A stretch of DNA of 64,000 nucleotides from Persicaria tinctoria (GCA_037127255.1 JBANSL010000004.1:24559967-24623966), one strand, 5' to 3'; positions 1 through 9,388 are shown, counted from the first letter of the stretch. Numbers and translations: made by a program. The notes: a model not told the origin generated them from the letters alone.

Positions 1-120
1 TTAAAACACAATGATGAAAATAAATTCTTGGAAGTACAAACGAAACATTAACATCAAAAACATAATTAATGAATACAGGACCATAGATTATAAGACATAA
101 GAAGTTTGAAGCACACTCAC

Positions 121-210
121 ATTGGCCAATTGTTGTATTTGCTTGCTTTGAAGAGTATCCAAGGCTCATACATTTTCTTAGACCATCCGGATCCATTCCT
201 CCACCATCAT
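121..210 (-). CDS. MORC exon 5
   Basis: 90 nt encoding (D)DGGGMDPDGLRKCMSLGYS, then SKQANTTIGQ: the GHKL G1 box and the start of the ATP lid. Acceptor TTTACACAG, donor GTGAGTG. The expected next exon (YGNGFKT) is not in bases 1-120, which read as intron. Confidence 0.9.
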
Positions 211-3200
211 CTGTGTAAAATATTTTGAATATAGATATCTAGACTACGCAACATTCAATTCTAGACAATGAACATTTCACTGTGCAAAAATATAAAGGAT
301 TATTTTGGGATTTTCTTTGTATAACAGCCTTCTAATATGGATGGTTTCATTTCACAATTCATTTGTTTAAAATTTTCACAAACCCATCCAATAACAGATA
401 TCATTTTCTACCTACGACCAAGTGAAACAATGTTGAAAAAGGAAACAATAGTATGTTGACAAAATGAAGAATAATATGAGTCATATGTGGTTGGTTATAT
501 TGAAAGATTGGGAAAGATAGTTTGTGGTAAAGTGATAAAAAGAAAAAATAGGGTTGCTATTATAACAATTAACAATGATTTCATAGTTTTCCAGTCTTTC
601 CTTATAGCCATTTGATTTGGCTTCATGGGAGGTGGGTGGTTAGAAAAAACTCCTAATGTTATGGGTTTTGAATAACTAAAAGAAGGGTAAAAAAACTTCT
701 GGGTGGTAAAAAATATAACATCTTTTTCATTCAATGATAATGGTGTGGTATCAGTAATAGAAACAAAACTGAAAAACAACCCACCTAGAAGAAGCAATGC
801 AGGACAATTATCCCTTTTGTTAAGAATTTTGTCCACCTTTATGAAAGTAGCCCCATTAGGTACCTGAAGAGGAAGAAGACAGAGAGAAAAGAGGCAGATG
901 AGGAAAACAGGCAAGTTTGAATGAAAATCAGAAATTAAAATGTAGTTTAGTCTGTCGACGCGTGTAAGCAATAACATCCAGTATTACTGTTGGATGCAGC
1001 ATTCAAACGATATAGCATCATCATTTGTGTTCCCCCAATTTCAAAGAAACTTGAGAGACGAGAAAAAATAAAAATAAAATAAACTTAATAAAGTTATTGT
1101 AAACATATCCCTCATGTGACTGAAAACTTAACCTATCACCAAACAAGACAGGCTTACAATGAAGAAAAACACATTACACATTCAGATCCAGGAATTGATC
1201 TGCTCTTCTGCTCTTTCTTAGAACGGAGTATTTGTTAGGTGAAATCGTATTCCAGAGAAATTAAACATATCTGCAAACTAAACCTGAAGAACAGGAAGAA
1301 GATAAATCCTGTCAACTTAATTAATACAGCCTGAACAATAGGCCTATATGTACAGCCTTAGATCTAGTATAACAAGGAAATGAAAGATAGGAAGGATAAA
1401 AACTATCTAAAAATATACAAGATATTATATCTACATATCCTAGAATATCTCTAGAATAATTATGAATAAAATGTTTCCTTAAAGATATTTAACACTCCCC
1501 CTCAAGCTGGGTGATAAACATCTTTCATTCCCAGCTTGGAATTTAACCAATGAAACCGTGAAGTATGGAGGCCTTTTGTCAACACATCTGCAATCTGCTC
1601 ATCTGAGGGAATATAAGAGAGAGTAACCAAACCTCCTTCAAGCTTCTCTTTTATGAAGTGTCGATCAATTTCGACATGCTTAGTTCTGTCATGTTGGACT
1701 GGATTGTGAGCTATGCTAATGGCTGATTTGTTGTCACACATCAGTTTCATTGGCCCTTCCCACTTCACCTTAAGATCATTCAAAATAATCTGTAGCCATA
1801 ACAACTCACATAACCCGTGTGCAAGTGCCCTGAATTCGGATTCTGCAGAAGACCTGGCAACCACATTCTGCTTCTTGCTTCGCCAAGTAACCAAATTTCC
1901 TCCAAGTAAAATACAATAACCAGAAGTGGACCTCCTATCTACAACTGATCCTGCGTAATCTGCATCTGTGTAAGCTTCAAGAGTAAGGTTGTTTCCTCTC
2001 TTGAACAAGATTCCTTTTCCAGGATTGCCCTTCAAATAGTGGAGTACTCTGTAAGCCGCCAAAAGGTGACACTCTCTAGGGTCATGCATAAACTGACTGA
2101 TTACACTAACAGAGTAAGCTATGTCGGGTCTAGTATGAGATAAATAGATCAACTTCCCACACAACCTTTGATACATTTGCTTGTCAACCGGTGCCTCTTC
2201 CTTTGCTTCTCCAAGCTTATGATTCGGATCAATAGGCGTTGGAGCTGGTTTACACGCACTCTTACCGGTTTCTTTCAACAAATCTGCAATGTATTTCTGC
2301 TGGGATATAAAGATCCCATGAGAAGAGTGAGCCACCTCAATACCAAGGAAGTACTTTAATTTACCAAGCGATTTGATTTCAAACTCAGCTTCCAGTTTTC
2401 TCCTTAGATTCTCCTTCTCGAACTCATTGTCACCTGTGACAATAATATCATCGACATATACTAAAAGGATGGTTACTCCCCCTGAAGCCGAATGCTTGAT
2501 GAACAAAGTATGATCCCCTTGGCTTTGTCTATAACCCGCTCCTTTCATGACTGCTGCAAATCTTCCAAACCAGGCCCTTGGTGACTGTTTCAGACCATAA
2601 AGTGCTTTCTTCAGTCTACACACCTTGGTAGGGGCAGGAGGTGTGAAACCTGGTGGCACTCTCATATATATTTCTTCATTCAGTGTTCCATGAAGGAATG
2701 CATTCTTCACATCATACTGTAAGAGTGACCAGTTGAAGTGAGCAGCCAAAGATATCAAAACTCTCACAGTATTCATTTTTGCAACAGGTGCAAAAGTGTC
2801 TTGATAATCAATCCCATAGGTTTGAGTGTAGCCTTTGGCTACAAGTCGGGCCTTGTATCTTTCCAGTGTCCCATCTGCTTTATATTTTAAGGAATATATC
2901 CACCTGCAGTCAACCACATTCTTTCCAACAGGTTTATCAATAATCTCCCAAGTCTGATTTTTTTCTAGTGCTAACATCTCTTCCTTCATGGCTTCTCTCC
3001 ATTCTCTTATCTTTAAAGCTTCCGAAACAGAAGTAGGAATAGGAATTTGGTTAAGGCTTTGAATGAATTTTTGGTGAGATGGGGAGAAGCGATGTAAAGA
3101 CACATGGTTGGATAAAGGGTATAAGGGCCTTTTTGTGCATTCTCGGGTTCCTTTCCTAAGAGCAATGGGTTGCTCAATATCTGGATGACCACGATCATTA

Positions 3201-6173
3201 GTTTCAGCAGATGTATGGATATTAGGAGAAGATTCCATACCTTGAGGATTGGCGTTATCAAGGCCAAATTCCGGACTTGAGGGTTGAACTTGCTGCTGGA
3301 TGAGATCAGTCCTTATTCTCCTGGAATACACATGTGGATAGCTAGGAAGAGAGGGGTTAGGTTGAGGTATAGGTACTGATGCCTTTTGAGGAGTAACGTC
3401 CAGATCTAAGTCTGGAAAGATCTCTTGAGGTGGGACATTTTGCTCAAGATCATAAGGGTTTGGAACCTTGGTTTGGGGATAAAAAGGTGATGTTTCAGAA
3501 AATGTGACATCAATAGAGATATATAATTTTTTAGAGGTGGGATTGTAACACTTGTAGCCTTTTTGAGTAGTAGAATAGCCAAGGAAGATGCATTTGACAG
3601 CCTTTGGATCTAATTTTCCCCTTAGAGGACCGTGCACATGAACATATGCAATACACCCAAAAACCTTTGGTTCAAGACTCGATGCCCTACAATTTGGATA
3701 GAACTCCTCAAGACACTCAATTGGACTTTTGTAGTTCAAAACTTTAGATGGCAGCCTATTTATGAGATGGGTTGAAGTGAGGACAGCTTCTCCCCAAAAG
3801 GATTTAGGAACATTGTTTGTGAAGAGCATGGCACGGGTAACCTCTAGAATGTGTCTATTTTTCCTTTCTGCAAGGCCATTTTGTTGGGGTGTATACACAC
3901 AAGAGGATTCATGAATAATAACTTGGGATTGGAAATAAGATGTCAAGTACTGGTTGAAGTAGTCCTTGGCATTATCTGTCCGGATCCTTTGGATTTTTGT
4001 GCCAAATTGATTTTGAATCATGGAGTGAAAAATGGGAATAATTTTCAAGAGATTTGAAGAAGTTCCTGAATTTTTCAAAGTCAGCTCGAGTCATCCCTGC
4101 CTGAGCATCTACTTGAGAAGCCCCTTGAGTCACCGTATTGGCTTGGGGTCTGGATGAACTTTGGTTGCTGTTCCAATCTCGGCTAGGGGGCTTGCCATGT
4201 AATTTCCAGCACTTGTCTTGAATGTGGCCAGATTTCTTGCAATGGCTACACCACCTATCATCTTTCCTTCCAGTCTTGGCAGCAAGAGCAGAACTTTCAA
4301 CGGGAGCCGGTGTGGAGTCAAGCATTACAGCCCTCCTACTCTCTTCTGCCTTCGCAAGGAAGATAACCTCTTCCAGAGTTGGTAGCTCTTCTCGCCCAAG
4401 GATCTGGACCCTGATCGGGTCATATTCAGAGCTTAATCCTGCTAGAAAGATATAAGCTCTGTTCTTGTCTTGATACTTCCTCCATGCTGCAGCATCTTCT
4501 TTGCACTTCATTTCAAGAACTTGATACTGATCCAGTTCTTGCCACAAGCTTTGGAGGAGATTACCATACTCAGTGATAGTCTTTTCCCCTTTCTTGGTGG
4601 AATAGGACTTGATAGTAAGTTCAAACGTCAATGCCTCATCCTTCGCCTTGGAGTAAGACCTCTTGATGAAATCCCAGACATCTTTCGCAGTCTTCAAGAA
4701 CATACACGATACACTTACACTTGGTTCCATGGATTCCCATAGCCAAAACATGATCATTGAATCTGTCTCATCCCAAGTGTGAAAGTTTGGATCTTTTTGA
4801 TCTGGAACTCCCTCGGTCAGATGGTTGAGCTTTCCTTTTCCTTTGAGATAGGTCTTCACAGCCTGAGACCAGATGAGGTAATTTTTTCCATTGAGTTTGT
4901 AGGCAGATTGAAGACTTTGGAATTCAGCCTTCTTTTTTGTGGAAGCAATTTCAGTATCGGGTGTCTTTGACATGGTTGAATGAAGAAAGGCAAAAGCAGC
5001 AACAAAGGCTACTGAAGGAAGAGTTTGTCTTCAAAAGAAGAACAAGAATACGACAGCAATGAAGGCTGACTGTCAAAGGAAAAATACAGCAGCAATGAAG
5101 GCTGCCTAGATGTGAAAGATTAGAGCAAATTAGGCTCTGATACCATGAAGAACAGGAAGAAGATAAATCCTGTCAACTTAATTAATACAGCCTGAACAAT
5201 AGGCCTATATGTACAGCCTTAGATCTAGTATAACAAGGAAATGAAAGATAGGAAGGATAAAAACTATCTAAAAATATACAAGATATTATATCTACATATC
5301 CTAGAATATCTCTAGAATAATTATGAATAAAATGTTTCCTTAAAGATATTTAACAAAACCCATTGACATTATCCTAAAAAGCTTGCACAATGACCCACTC
5401 ATGGGACAGTAGTCATTTTTTCTCTTCAAGGTCTTTAAATGGGCGAAAAACTCAAAGCACTTAACAAATCAAATGGAAAATAGTATTATCTTCAAAGGAT
5501 TTTAGCAATGACTATACCATCTCCCTAATTTGGACAAATATTCCCATTAGCTAGAAGACAACATTGATTGGAATGGAAAATTACATCACAAAAGCAAGGC
5601 AGTTCACAAGTATGAACACTGACCTCATCAATAGCATTATCCAAGAGTTCAGCAATGGCTGTAGAAGTAAAACATCAAGAACCACAAAATGTGAGCCAGG
5701 CAACATAGGCCAAACACTGATATTCGCATAAACCCTATAAACTGCAAATCCGCACATCTCAGCTCAAATTGCAACACAGACAGCACCTAACGTGATTAAA
5801 CTACAAGGTTTGAAAGAAATCTACCTCCGAAAGCCCACTTGTGAGAAGTTGCATTCGAATGAAGAAACTTCGGATGTACTCGTGCATGCTCCAGTTCACC
5901 TGCAGGATTGATCGAAAAGGAATTTTCAAATTTCTTCAGAAGCAGCACAAAAAAGTAGAGACGGTTGAATACGAAGTATATACCTTCTGCGGGATCGAAT
6001 TTTGCGGGACCAACATCAAAAGCACCGGCTTTCCAGAAACTACGAACTTCCAGCTTCTGCGAAGATGGCAAATTGCTGGACGAACGATTACTAGGTTTGG
6101 TTGCAAGAACCCTATCGTCTTCGTCGCCGCTATCATCAATCTCAACTACATTGATCGGCCGATTATCCGCCAT
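121..6173 (-). CDS. MORC-family GHKL ATPase, five 5' exons (gene continues beyond left edge)
   Basis: Five exons join in phase: 6173-5984, 5899-5825, 5658-5624, 863-785 and 210-121 (156 codons plus one base), all with GT-AG introns. The product starts MADNRPINVVEIDD, has an acidic and Ser-rich leader, then SFWKAGAFDVGPAKFDPAEG, the MORC signature ELEHARVHPKFLHSNATSHK, the ATPase N-box (AIAELLDNAIDE, residues about 87-98) and the G1 box DDGGGMDPDGLRKC, ending in YSSKQANTTIGQ. This matches plant MORC proteins, most like MORC6, which act with RNA-directed DNA methylation factors in nuclear silencing and chromatin compaction. The rest of the ATPase, the S5-like domain and any coiled coil lie outside the window. 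An in-frame ATG at 6251 would add 26 residues; I prefer 6173 because the acidic start fits the family. Intron 3 is 4,760 bp, of which 4,076 bp is a Copia insertion with its TSD. No break is seen in the coding exons. Confidence 0.9.
785..863 (-). CDS. MORC exon 4
   Basis: 79 nt encoding VPNGATFIKVDKIL, then NKRDNCPALLLL. Acceptor CTCTTCAG, donor GTGGGTT. It lies 4.76 kb from exon 3 because of the Copia insertion. Confidence 0.88.
1285..1494 (-). repeat. C1 3' LTR
   Basis: 210 bp, on the plus strand starting TGAAGAACAGG and ending GATATTTAACA. Identical by eye to 5146-5355. Confidence 0.93.
1495..1506 (-). promoter_or_regulatory. C1 polypurine tract
   Basis: On the minus strand TTGAGGGGGAGTG abuts the 3' LTR, the usual site for plus-strand priming. 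Confidence 0.85.
1502..4078 (-). CDS. pol: C1 Pol, truncated: integrase C-half, reverse transcriptase, RNase H
   Basis: 858 codons open without a stop. Visible in order: the end of the integrase core with its second acidic residue in RTDNAKDY (residues 33-40) and its glutamate in PQQNGLAERKN (64-74); a Pro/Ser-rich linker; reverse transcriptase with IDYQDTFAPVAK, YDVKNAFLHG and the active-site YVDDIIVTGD (about 539-548); and RNase H with YTDADYAG (about 702-709) and ARSSAESEFRALA. Protease, the GAG-pre-integrase zinc finger and the first catalytic Asp of integrase are gone, so it cannot process or integrate by itself. The M at 4078 is an accident of the deletion, not a native start. RT and RNase H look undamaged. 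It resembles the Ale/Retrofit group, but the lineage is my inference. Confidence 0.88.
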   Translation of the reverse strand: MKNSGTSSNLLKIIPIFHSMIQNQFGTKIQRIRTDNAKDYFNQYLTSYFQSQVIIHESSCVYTPQQNGLAERKNRHILEVTRAMLFTNNVPKSFWGEAVLTSTHLINRLPSKVLNYKSPIECLEEFYPNCRASSLEPKVFGCIAYVHVHGPLRGKLDPKAVKCIFLGYSTTQKGYKCYNPTSKKLYISIDVTFSETSPFYPQTKVPNPYDLEQNVPPQEIFPDLDLDVTPQKASVPIPQPNPSLPSYPHVYSRRIRTDLIQQQVQPSSPEFGLDNANPQGMESSPNIHTSAETNDRGHPDIEQPIALRKGTRECTKRPLYPLSNHVSLHRFSPSHQKFIQSLNQIPIPTSVSEALKIREWREAMKEEMLALEKNQTWEIIDKPVGKNVVDCRWIYSLKYKADGTLERYKARLVAKGYTQTYGIDYQDTFAPVAKMNTVRVLISLAAHFNWSLLQYDVKNAFLHGTLNEEIYMRVPPGFTPPAPTKVCRLKKALYGLKQSPRAWFGRFAAVMKGAGYRQSQGDHTLFIKHSASGGVTILLVYVDDIIVTGDNEFEKENLRRKLEAEFEIKSLGKLKYFLGIEVAHSSHGIFISQQKYIADLLKETGKSACKPAPTPIDPNHKLGEAKEEAPVDKQMYQRLCGKLIYLSHTRPDIAYSVSVISQFMHDPRECHLLAAYRVLHYLKGNPGKGILFKRGNNLTLEAYTDADYAGSVVDRRSTSGYCILLGGNLVTWRSKKQNVVARSSAESEFRALAHGLCELLWLQIILNDLKVKWEGPMKLMCDNKSAISIAHNPVQHDRTKHVEIDRHFIKEKLEGGLVTLSYIPSDEQIADVLTKGLHTSRFHWLNSKLGMKDVYHPA
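3972..4973 (-). CDS. gag: C1 Gag (capsid/nucleocapsid)
   Basis: Structural protein of the particle. The ORF (333 aa) starts MSKTPDTEIASTKKK and follows the Copia gag layout: an N-terminal segment with YKLNGKNYLIWSQAVKTYLKG (residues about 25-45), the conserved middle with KDVWDFIKRSYSK, and one CCHC zinc knuckle CSHCKKSGHIQDKC at about 241-254. In an intact relative gag and pol would be one ORF. Here the frame runs past about 4045 into integrase sequence in the wrong frame, so the last 25 or so residues are not native. The cause is the internal deletion. Gag itself looks intact enough to be made. Confidence 0.85.
   Translation of the reverse strand: MSKTPDTEIASTKKKAEFQSLQSAYKLNGKNYLIWSQAVKTYLKGKGKLNHLTEGVPDQKDPNFHTWDETDSMIMFWLWESMEPSVSVSCMFLKTAKDVWDFIKRSYSKAKDEALTFELTIKSYSTKKGEKTITEYGNLLQSLWQELDQYQVLEMKCKEDAAAWRKYQDKNRAYIFLAGLSSEYDPIRVQILGREELPTLEEVIFLAKAEESRRAVMLDSTPAPVESSALAAKTGRKDDRWCSHCKKSGHIQDKCWKLHGKPPSRDWNSNQSSSRPQANTVTQGASQVDAQAGMTRADFEKFRNFFKSLENYSHFSLHDSKSIWHKNPKDPDR
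5132..5144 (-). promoter_or_regulatory. C1 primer binding site (initiator tRNA-Met)
   Basis: On the minus strand TGGTATCAGAGCC directly follows the 5' LTR; this is the usual plant Copia primer site. Confidence 0.9.
5146..5355 (-). repeat. C1 5' LTR
   Basis: 210 bp, identical by eye to 1285-1494. In the element's direction it should contain the promoter. It is followed by ATGGTATCAGAGCC. Confidence 0.93.
5624..5658 (-). CDS. MORC exon 3 (35-nt microexon)
   Basis: 35 nt encoding (A)IAELLDNAIDE, the GHKL N-box that binds Mg-ATP. Acceptor TTCTACAG, donor GTCAGT. It is too short for an ORF scan but restores the reading phase between exons 2 and 4. Confidence 0.88.
5825..5899 (-). CDS. MORC exon 2
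   Basis: 75 nt encoding (G)ELEHARVHPKFLHSNATSHK followed by WAFG, the most diagnostic MORC stretch. Acceptor TGCAG, donor GTAGAT. Phase 1 in and phase 1 out. Confidence 0.9.
5984..6173 (-). CDS. MORC exon 1
   Basis: 190 nt: 63 codons plus one base, ending in GCAGAAG before donor GTATAT. It holds the ATG, the acidic leader and the SFWKAGAFDVGP segment. Intron 1 (5900-5983) is only 84 bp and ends in TGCAG. Confidence 0.85.
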
Positions 6174-6420
6174 TGTCGGTCTCGGCGCAGTTAGAGAAAC
6201 TATGACTTCTTGAGTCTTGAAGCCGAAATTAGAGTTTGTCCCCGGTCGCAAACAAATACACTGAACTCAGAAATACTATACCCGCGCCTAGAGCTGGAAA
6301 TACCCTATAAATGAAAAAAGAAGAAGTTTGGATTCGATATGAACAGATCGGATGAGCATCGGCCCCCAAATTAGCAAACGCTGGATCCAAATGCAAGTAA
6401 CACTTCAAGCAATTTTTGCT
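6174..6420 (-). promoter_or_regulatory. Probable MORC 5' UTR and core promoter
   Basis: Unique sequence between the MORC ATG and the Copia fragment to the right. I see no clear TATA box at a convincing distance. The next element begins within about 250 bp, so the proximal promoter is short or borrowed from repeats. Confidence 0.4.
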
Positions 6421-6790
6421 AAGTAAAACTTTTTACCTACTCATTGCTCAAGTAAATGTGAGTTTTAGGGCTACACAAGTTTTAGGGCTACACAAATTCT
6501 CATATAGTGGGTATTTATATCCACTTTCAAGATATTTCAAATAATGATTTGTGAGTTAATATGGTATCAGAGTCTATTGATCCTCAATTCTTATCCCTCC
6601 TTCCTCTCGTTTGTTAACAATGGCTCATCCTACCTCCGACCAGATTCCGAATCCGGACGAACCGTCAAAACCCTTCCAAACTATCAACTTTCAAAATACC
6701 ATCAAACTCTCTTCTACAAACTATATTACTTGGCTAAATCTAGTTCAATCCCTTCTAATCGGTCATGGCCTTCTTCCTTATGTTGATGGA
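6420..6790 (+). mobile_element. 5' fragment of a second Copia element (C2): LTR end, primer site, gag start
   Basis: An AT-rich LTR end is followed by TGGTATCAGAG (initiator tRNA-Met primer site, 6562-6572). A gag start at 6620 encodes MAHPTSDQIPNPDEP and the motif NYITWLNLVQSLLIGHG, recognisable as the N-terminus of RE1-like Copia Gag. It breaks off after LLPYVDG at about 6788, where inverted Gypsy LTR sequence begins. The left limit of the LTR is uncertain. A 17-bp direct repeat, GTTTTAGGGCTACACAA, lies at about 6461-6497. Confidence 0.7.
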
Positions 6791-6796
6791 TCTTGA
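6620..6796 (+). pseudogene. gag: C2 Gag N-terminus, truncated
   Basis: About 56 residues from ATG 6620 show the proline-rich start and the Copia gag_pre-like segment FQNTIKLSSTNYITWLNLVQ. The last codons and the stop come from the joined LTR fragment, not from gag. No further gag is seen downstream. Confidence 0.7.
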
Positions 6797-7311
6797 TAGA
6801 ACATGATGGATCCAGCCTTGCTTCGTGCCCAAGTTGTCCACATGTGCTCGGAGTGGCCCAACAGACTCACGGCCCAAAATTGCGTAGTCGACTTCGAGTA
6901 AAGCATGGTCGACTTCAAGTAGCTTGTACTCGACTTCGAGTAATCTTCAGCTTGTCGAGTGCTTCTCCTCGTCGAGCTCGGGTAACCGGCCAGTTCTAGT
7001 CACCCTCGAGTAAAGTGTACTCGGCGTCGAGTACGGCTCGTGCTCGAGTTGTCTTCCTCTTCCGCCCTCGATCAAGTCTGCTTCAGCTGTAGTCGACTTC
7101 GAGTAAGGCCTAGTCGAAGTCGAGTAGAATCCCGTCCTTTGGTTTCGTCCCGGAATGACTCCAAATTCTTCAATATTAAACCAAAACTGTGTAGACCTCT
7201 ATTTTTGACAAATAAGCATATACTACAAAAAATCGACATATTCCCAACCCGAAATATGCAAAGTACTTAAAATAAGGAGCTAAAATGTGTACAGAAATAT
7301 GGCATAAAACA
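6789..7311 (-). repeat. Inverted head (U3) segment of the E1 5' LTR
   Basis: Reads as the reverse complement of the LTR head at about 24145-24660: it shares GATCTTGATA, the AACATGATGGATCCAGCC block and the AAATATGCAAAGTACTTA block. It meets direct-orientation LTR tail at about 7309. The LTR part equivalent to about 24660-25235 is missing. It carries five or six TCGA-N2-TCGA sites, mostly with CTTCG or AAGTC cores. Confidence 0.85.
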
Positions 7312-7868
7312 CGAAAGCTTGATCCTTCGATGTGATTGCATGATTATTCTTCTTTATCTTGCCTTATGCATGTTTGGTTATCGTTGTTGCAAACCCCGAT
7401 CTTGGAAGTCTTTTTCATACATTGTTTAAAGTTTGAGATTTGTATTTGTTTAGTTACTGTTTCTGCTCGACTTCGACTAGACCCTAGTCGACGTCGACTA
7501 CTGACCTTCGATCGAGCAAGATCGTTGTTGCTTGTGTCTCTGCGGTACTCGACCAGTTACACGACTACGACCAACCTACTCGACGTCGAGTAGGGCTTGT
7601 CGATGTCGACCACCACCCAGCGTCTTCTGTTGCTCGAAATCGGCTGTACTGGCCCCTGTCGACTACCACCTAGTTGAGGTCGAGTACTCCTGTGGTCGAT
7701 CACCGTTCGTGAGATTCACCTGCTGCATAGGATCGCTGACCTGCTTCCTCGAGGATCGGTCCTGACTTCCTGTTGCTACATCGGGAGGGAGTCTTGTAAT
7801 TATTTGGATGGGCATAATCCGGTTCGATCTATTTTATTATTTTTTGAACTCGATTTCCTCCTACAACA
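7309..7868 (+). repeat. E1 5' LTR, direct tail
   Basis: Nearly identical to 25232-25795, starting CGAAAGCTTGATCCTTCGATG and ending CCTACAACA just before the primer site. It carries TCGACGTCGA-type sites at about 7480-7600. Confidence 0.88.
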
Positions 7869-7871
7869 AAT

Positions 7872-7889
7872 TGGCGTCGTTGCCGGGGA
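7872..7889 (+). promoter_or_regulatory. E1 primer binding site (tRNA-Asp type)
   Basis: TGGCGTCGTTGCCGGGGA, three bases after the LTR end. It differs by one base from the complement of the tRNA-Asp 3' end used by Athila/Tat elements; E7 has the exact form. Confidence 0.88.
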
Positions 7890-7954
7890 AACAATCATTC
7901 GCGCCTTAGGTAGTTAGATCTCACGTTTTCCTTTAAGTTTTGATTTTGCAGTGT

Positions 7955-9388
7955 ATGCGCCGTTCTGGTCAACAACCTGAGTTTGACGCCTTAGACGATC
8001 TAGAACGCCTTATACACGTCCACGCTAAATTGAAAAGAGCCATGGCGTCCGCAGAAACACAAGCACAGCTGATAGAGAGGCTTCAAGCGGAGATAGAAGC
8101 CAAAAATATTGCTCTCACCGCTGAGAGAGCACACACTGAGCATGAAGCAGAACCGAGGAGGCAGGCGGAGGCTGACCTTGCCCAATTCCCTACCACTGCT
8201 GAGGATTACATGCACCCGACTCTTGTCGTGCCTGAATCGGCTATTCTAATCCCTGAAAATAATTTTGAAATTCGCACTGCCTTCCTTATCGAGATTAAAA
8301 ATAATGCCTTTTATGGAAGATTTAATGAATGCCCTCTTGAACATATTACCAATTTTTCTGATATGTGCCATACTCTTGTTGAAGGTACTACTCTGGAATA
8401 TGTCAAGATGAAAGCTTTTCGTTGGTCTCTTGTCGGTCCAGCATTGAAGTGGCTTGAAGGACTGACTCCACGATCCCTCACAATATGGGCTGAGGTAAGG
8501 CGGGCATTTCTTAATAAATTCTTTCCTCCTGCCAAGACAACGCTCCTCCGCCAGAAGATTACAACTTTCAAGCAAAAGCCTGGGGAGCCGCTAGCAAAAG
8601 CATGGGATCGATACAAGGATCTACTGCGATCCTGCCTTACACATGGGCATCCATCATATGTCATTCAGGAGATCTTCTACAATTCTCTTGATCTGGTCGC
8701 TAAGGATAGGATCAACCAATATACTCAGTATGAGTATCTGACAATGCCACCAGCTGACGCATGGGCTACTCTCGAAAAGCTCACCAACTTTGACAATAAG
8801 TATGGGGCTCCGACAAACTATGACGAGAACAACTATGCAAGGTCAGCCCCATCCATGCCTCTCTATGAGCCTCCCAAGGAGATTGATCCGGATGTCAAGG
8901 AGCAGTACTACAGAGATCAGAATCGCAAGCTCCTCGAGCAATTCAAGTACCTCTCTGTCAACCAACCTTACATCGAATGTGGCTCACAGCGGCACACCAC
9001 TACAGAGTACCCACATACAAAGCAAGTCAGGATGGCGGAAACCCACAAGGAGGTAGCTTACGCATGGGGTACCAATTGCTATATGGAGGACCAAAGGTTT
9101 CAACAACAACAATGGAACCAAGGTGCCCCTAGGAACCCCCCACCATACAGAGCTCCAGGACATCCTGAGAGAGATCATCGGAAGGATGATCTACAGATGA
9201 TCCTCGATGAGATGCGCCGGAATCAAGCAGAAAGCAAGCAAGCCAATGGCACCATCAACCATCAACTCCAAAACCTTACCACAAGATTTGGAGAAATGGA
9301 CATCGGGAAGAAAAACATTGAGAACCAATTGGGTCAACTCGCAGCACAGATTCCACGACCGACCGGGCAACTCCCTGGGCATAAATAA
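7955..9388 (+). CDS. gag: E1 Gag
   Basis: 477 codons from ATG 7955. The same MRRSG start occurs in E5 and E7 and supports this start. Residues about 20-75 form a charged, probably coiled-coil segment. The Retrotrans_gag domain follows (about 95-290), with FNECPLEHITNF, KAFRWSLVGPALKWLEGL and FLNKFFPPAKTTLLRQKI. A degenerate zinc knuckle at about 340 reads ECGSQRHTTTEYPH, with Tyr where E5 and E7 have Cys. The C-terminus is Gln-rich. The TAA at 9386-9388 interrupts what should be a longer gag-protease ORF, since the same frame continues with PNPKGKTGHVAA. It forms the particle shell and packages RNA. Confidence 0.85.
   Translation: MRRSGQQPEFDALDDLERLIHVHAKLKRAMASAETQAQLIERLQAEIEAKNIALTAERAHTEHEAEPRRQAEADLAQFPTTAEDYMHPTLVVPESAILIPENNFEIRTAFLIEIKNNAFYGRFNECPLEHITNFSDMCHTLVEGTTLEYVKMKAFRWSLVGPALKWLEGLTPRSLTIWAEVRRAFLNKFFPPAKTTLLRQKITTFKQKPGEPLAKAWDRYKDLLRSCLTHGHPSYVIQEIFYNSLDLVAKDRINQYTQYEYLTMPPADAWATLEKLTNFDNKYGAPTNYDENNYARSAPSMPLYEPPKEIDPDVKEQYYRDQNRKLLEQFKYLSVNQPYIECGSQRHTTTEYPHTKQVRMAETHKEVAYAWGTNCYMEDQRFQQQQWNQGAPRNPPPYRAPGHPERDHRKDDLQMILDEMRRNQAESKQANGTINHQLQNLTTRFGEMDIGKKNIENQLGQLAAQIPRPTGQLPGHK

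Larger units (their letters stand above)
1285..5355 (-). mobile_element. Copia LTR retrotransposon C1 in MORC intron 3, internally deleted
   Basis: Complete insertion of 4,071 bp in the same direction as MORC. Two 210-bp LTRs (1285-1494 and 5146-5355, TG to CA) look identical base for base. The target duplication is AAACC (1280-1284 and 5356-5360). Just inside the 5' LTR is a primer site for initiator tRNA-Met, and just inside the 3' LTR is a purine tract. The body carries gag and the C-terminal half of pol. Protease and the N-terminal half of integrase are missing, so the copy is defective even though identical LTRs indicate a recent insertion. It was probably moved by enzymes of an intact relative. 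Confidence 0.93.

Noticed and set aside
495..977. 160-aa minus ORF taken as one protein
   Set aside because: Only 785-863 is coding (MORC exon 4); the rest is intron read through.
6252..6420. Upstream ATG at 6251 as the MORC start
   Set aside because: In frame, but the added 26 residues look like leader sequence; kept only as an alternative.
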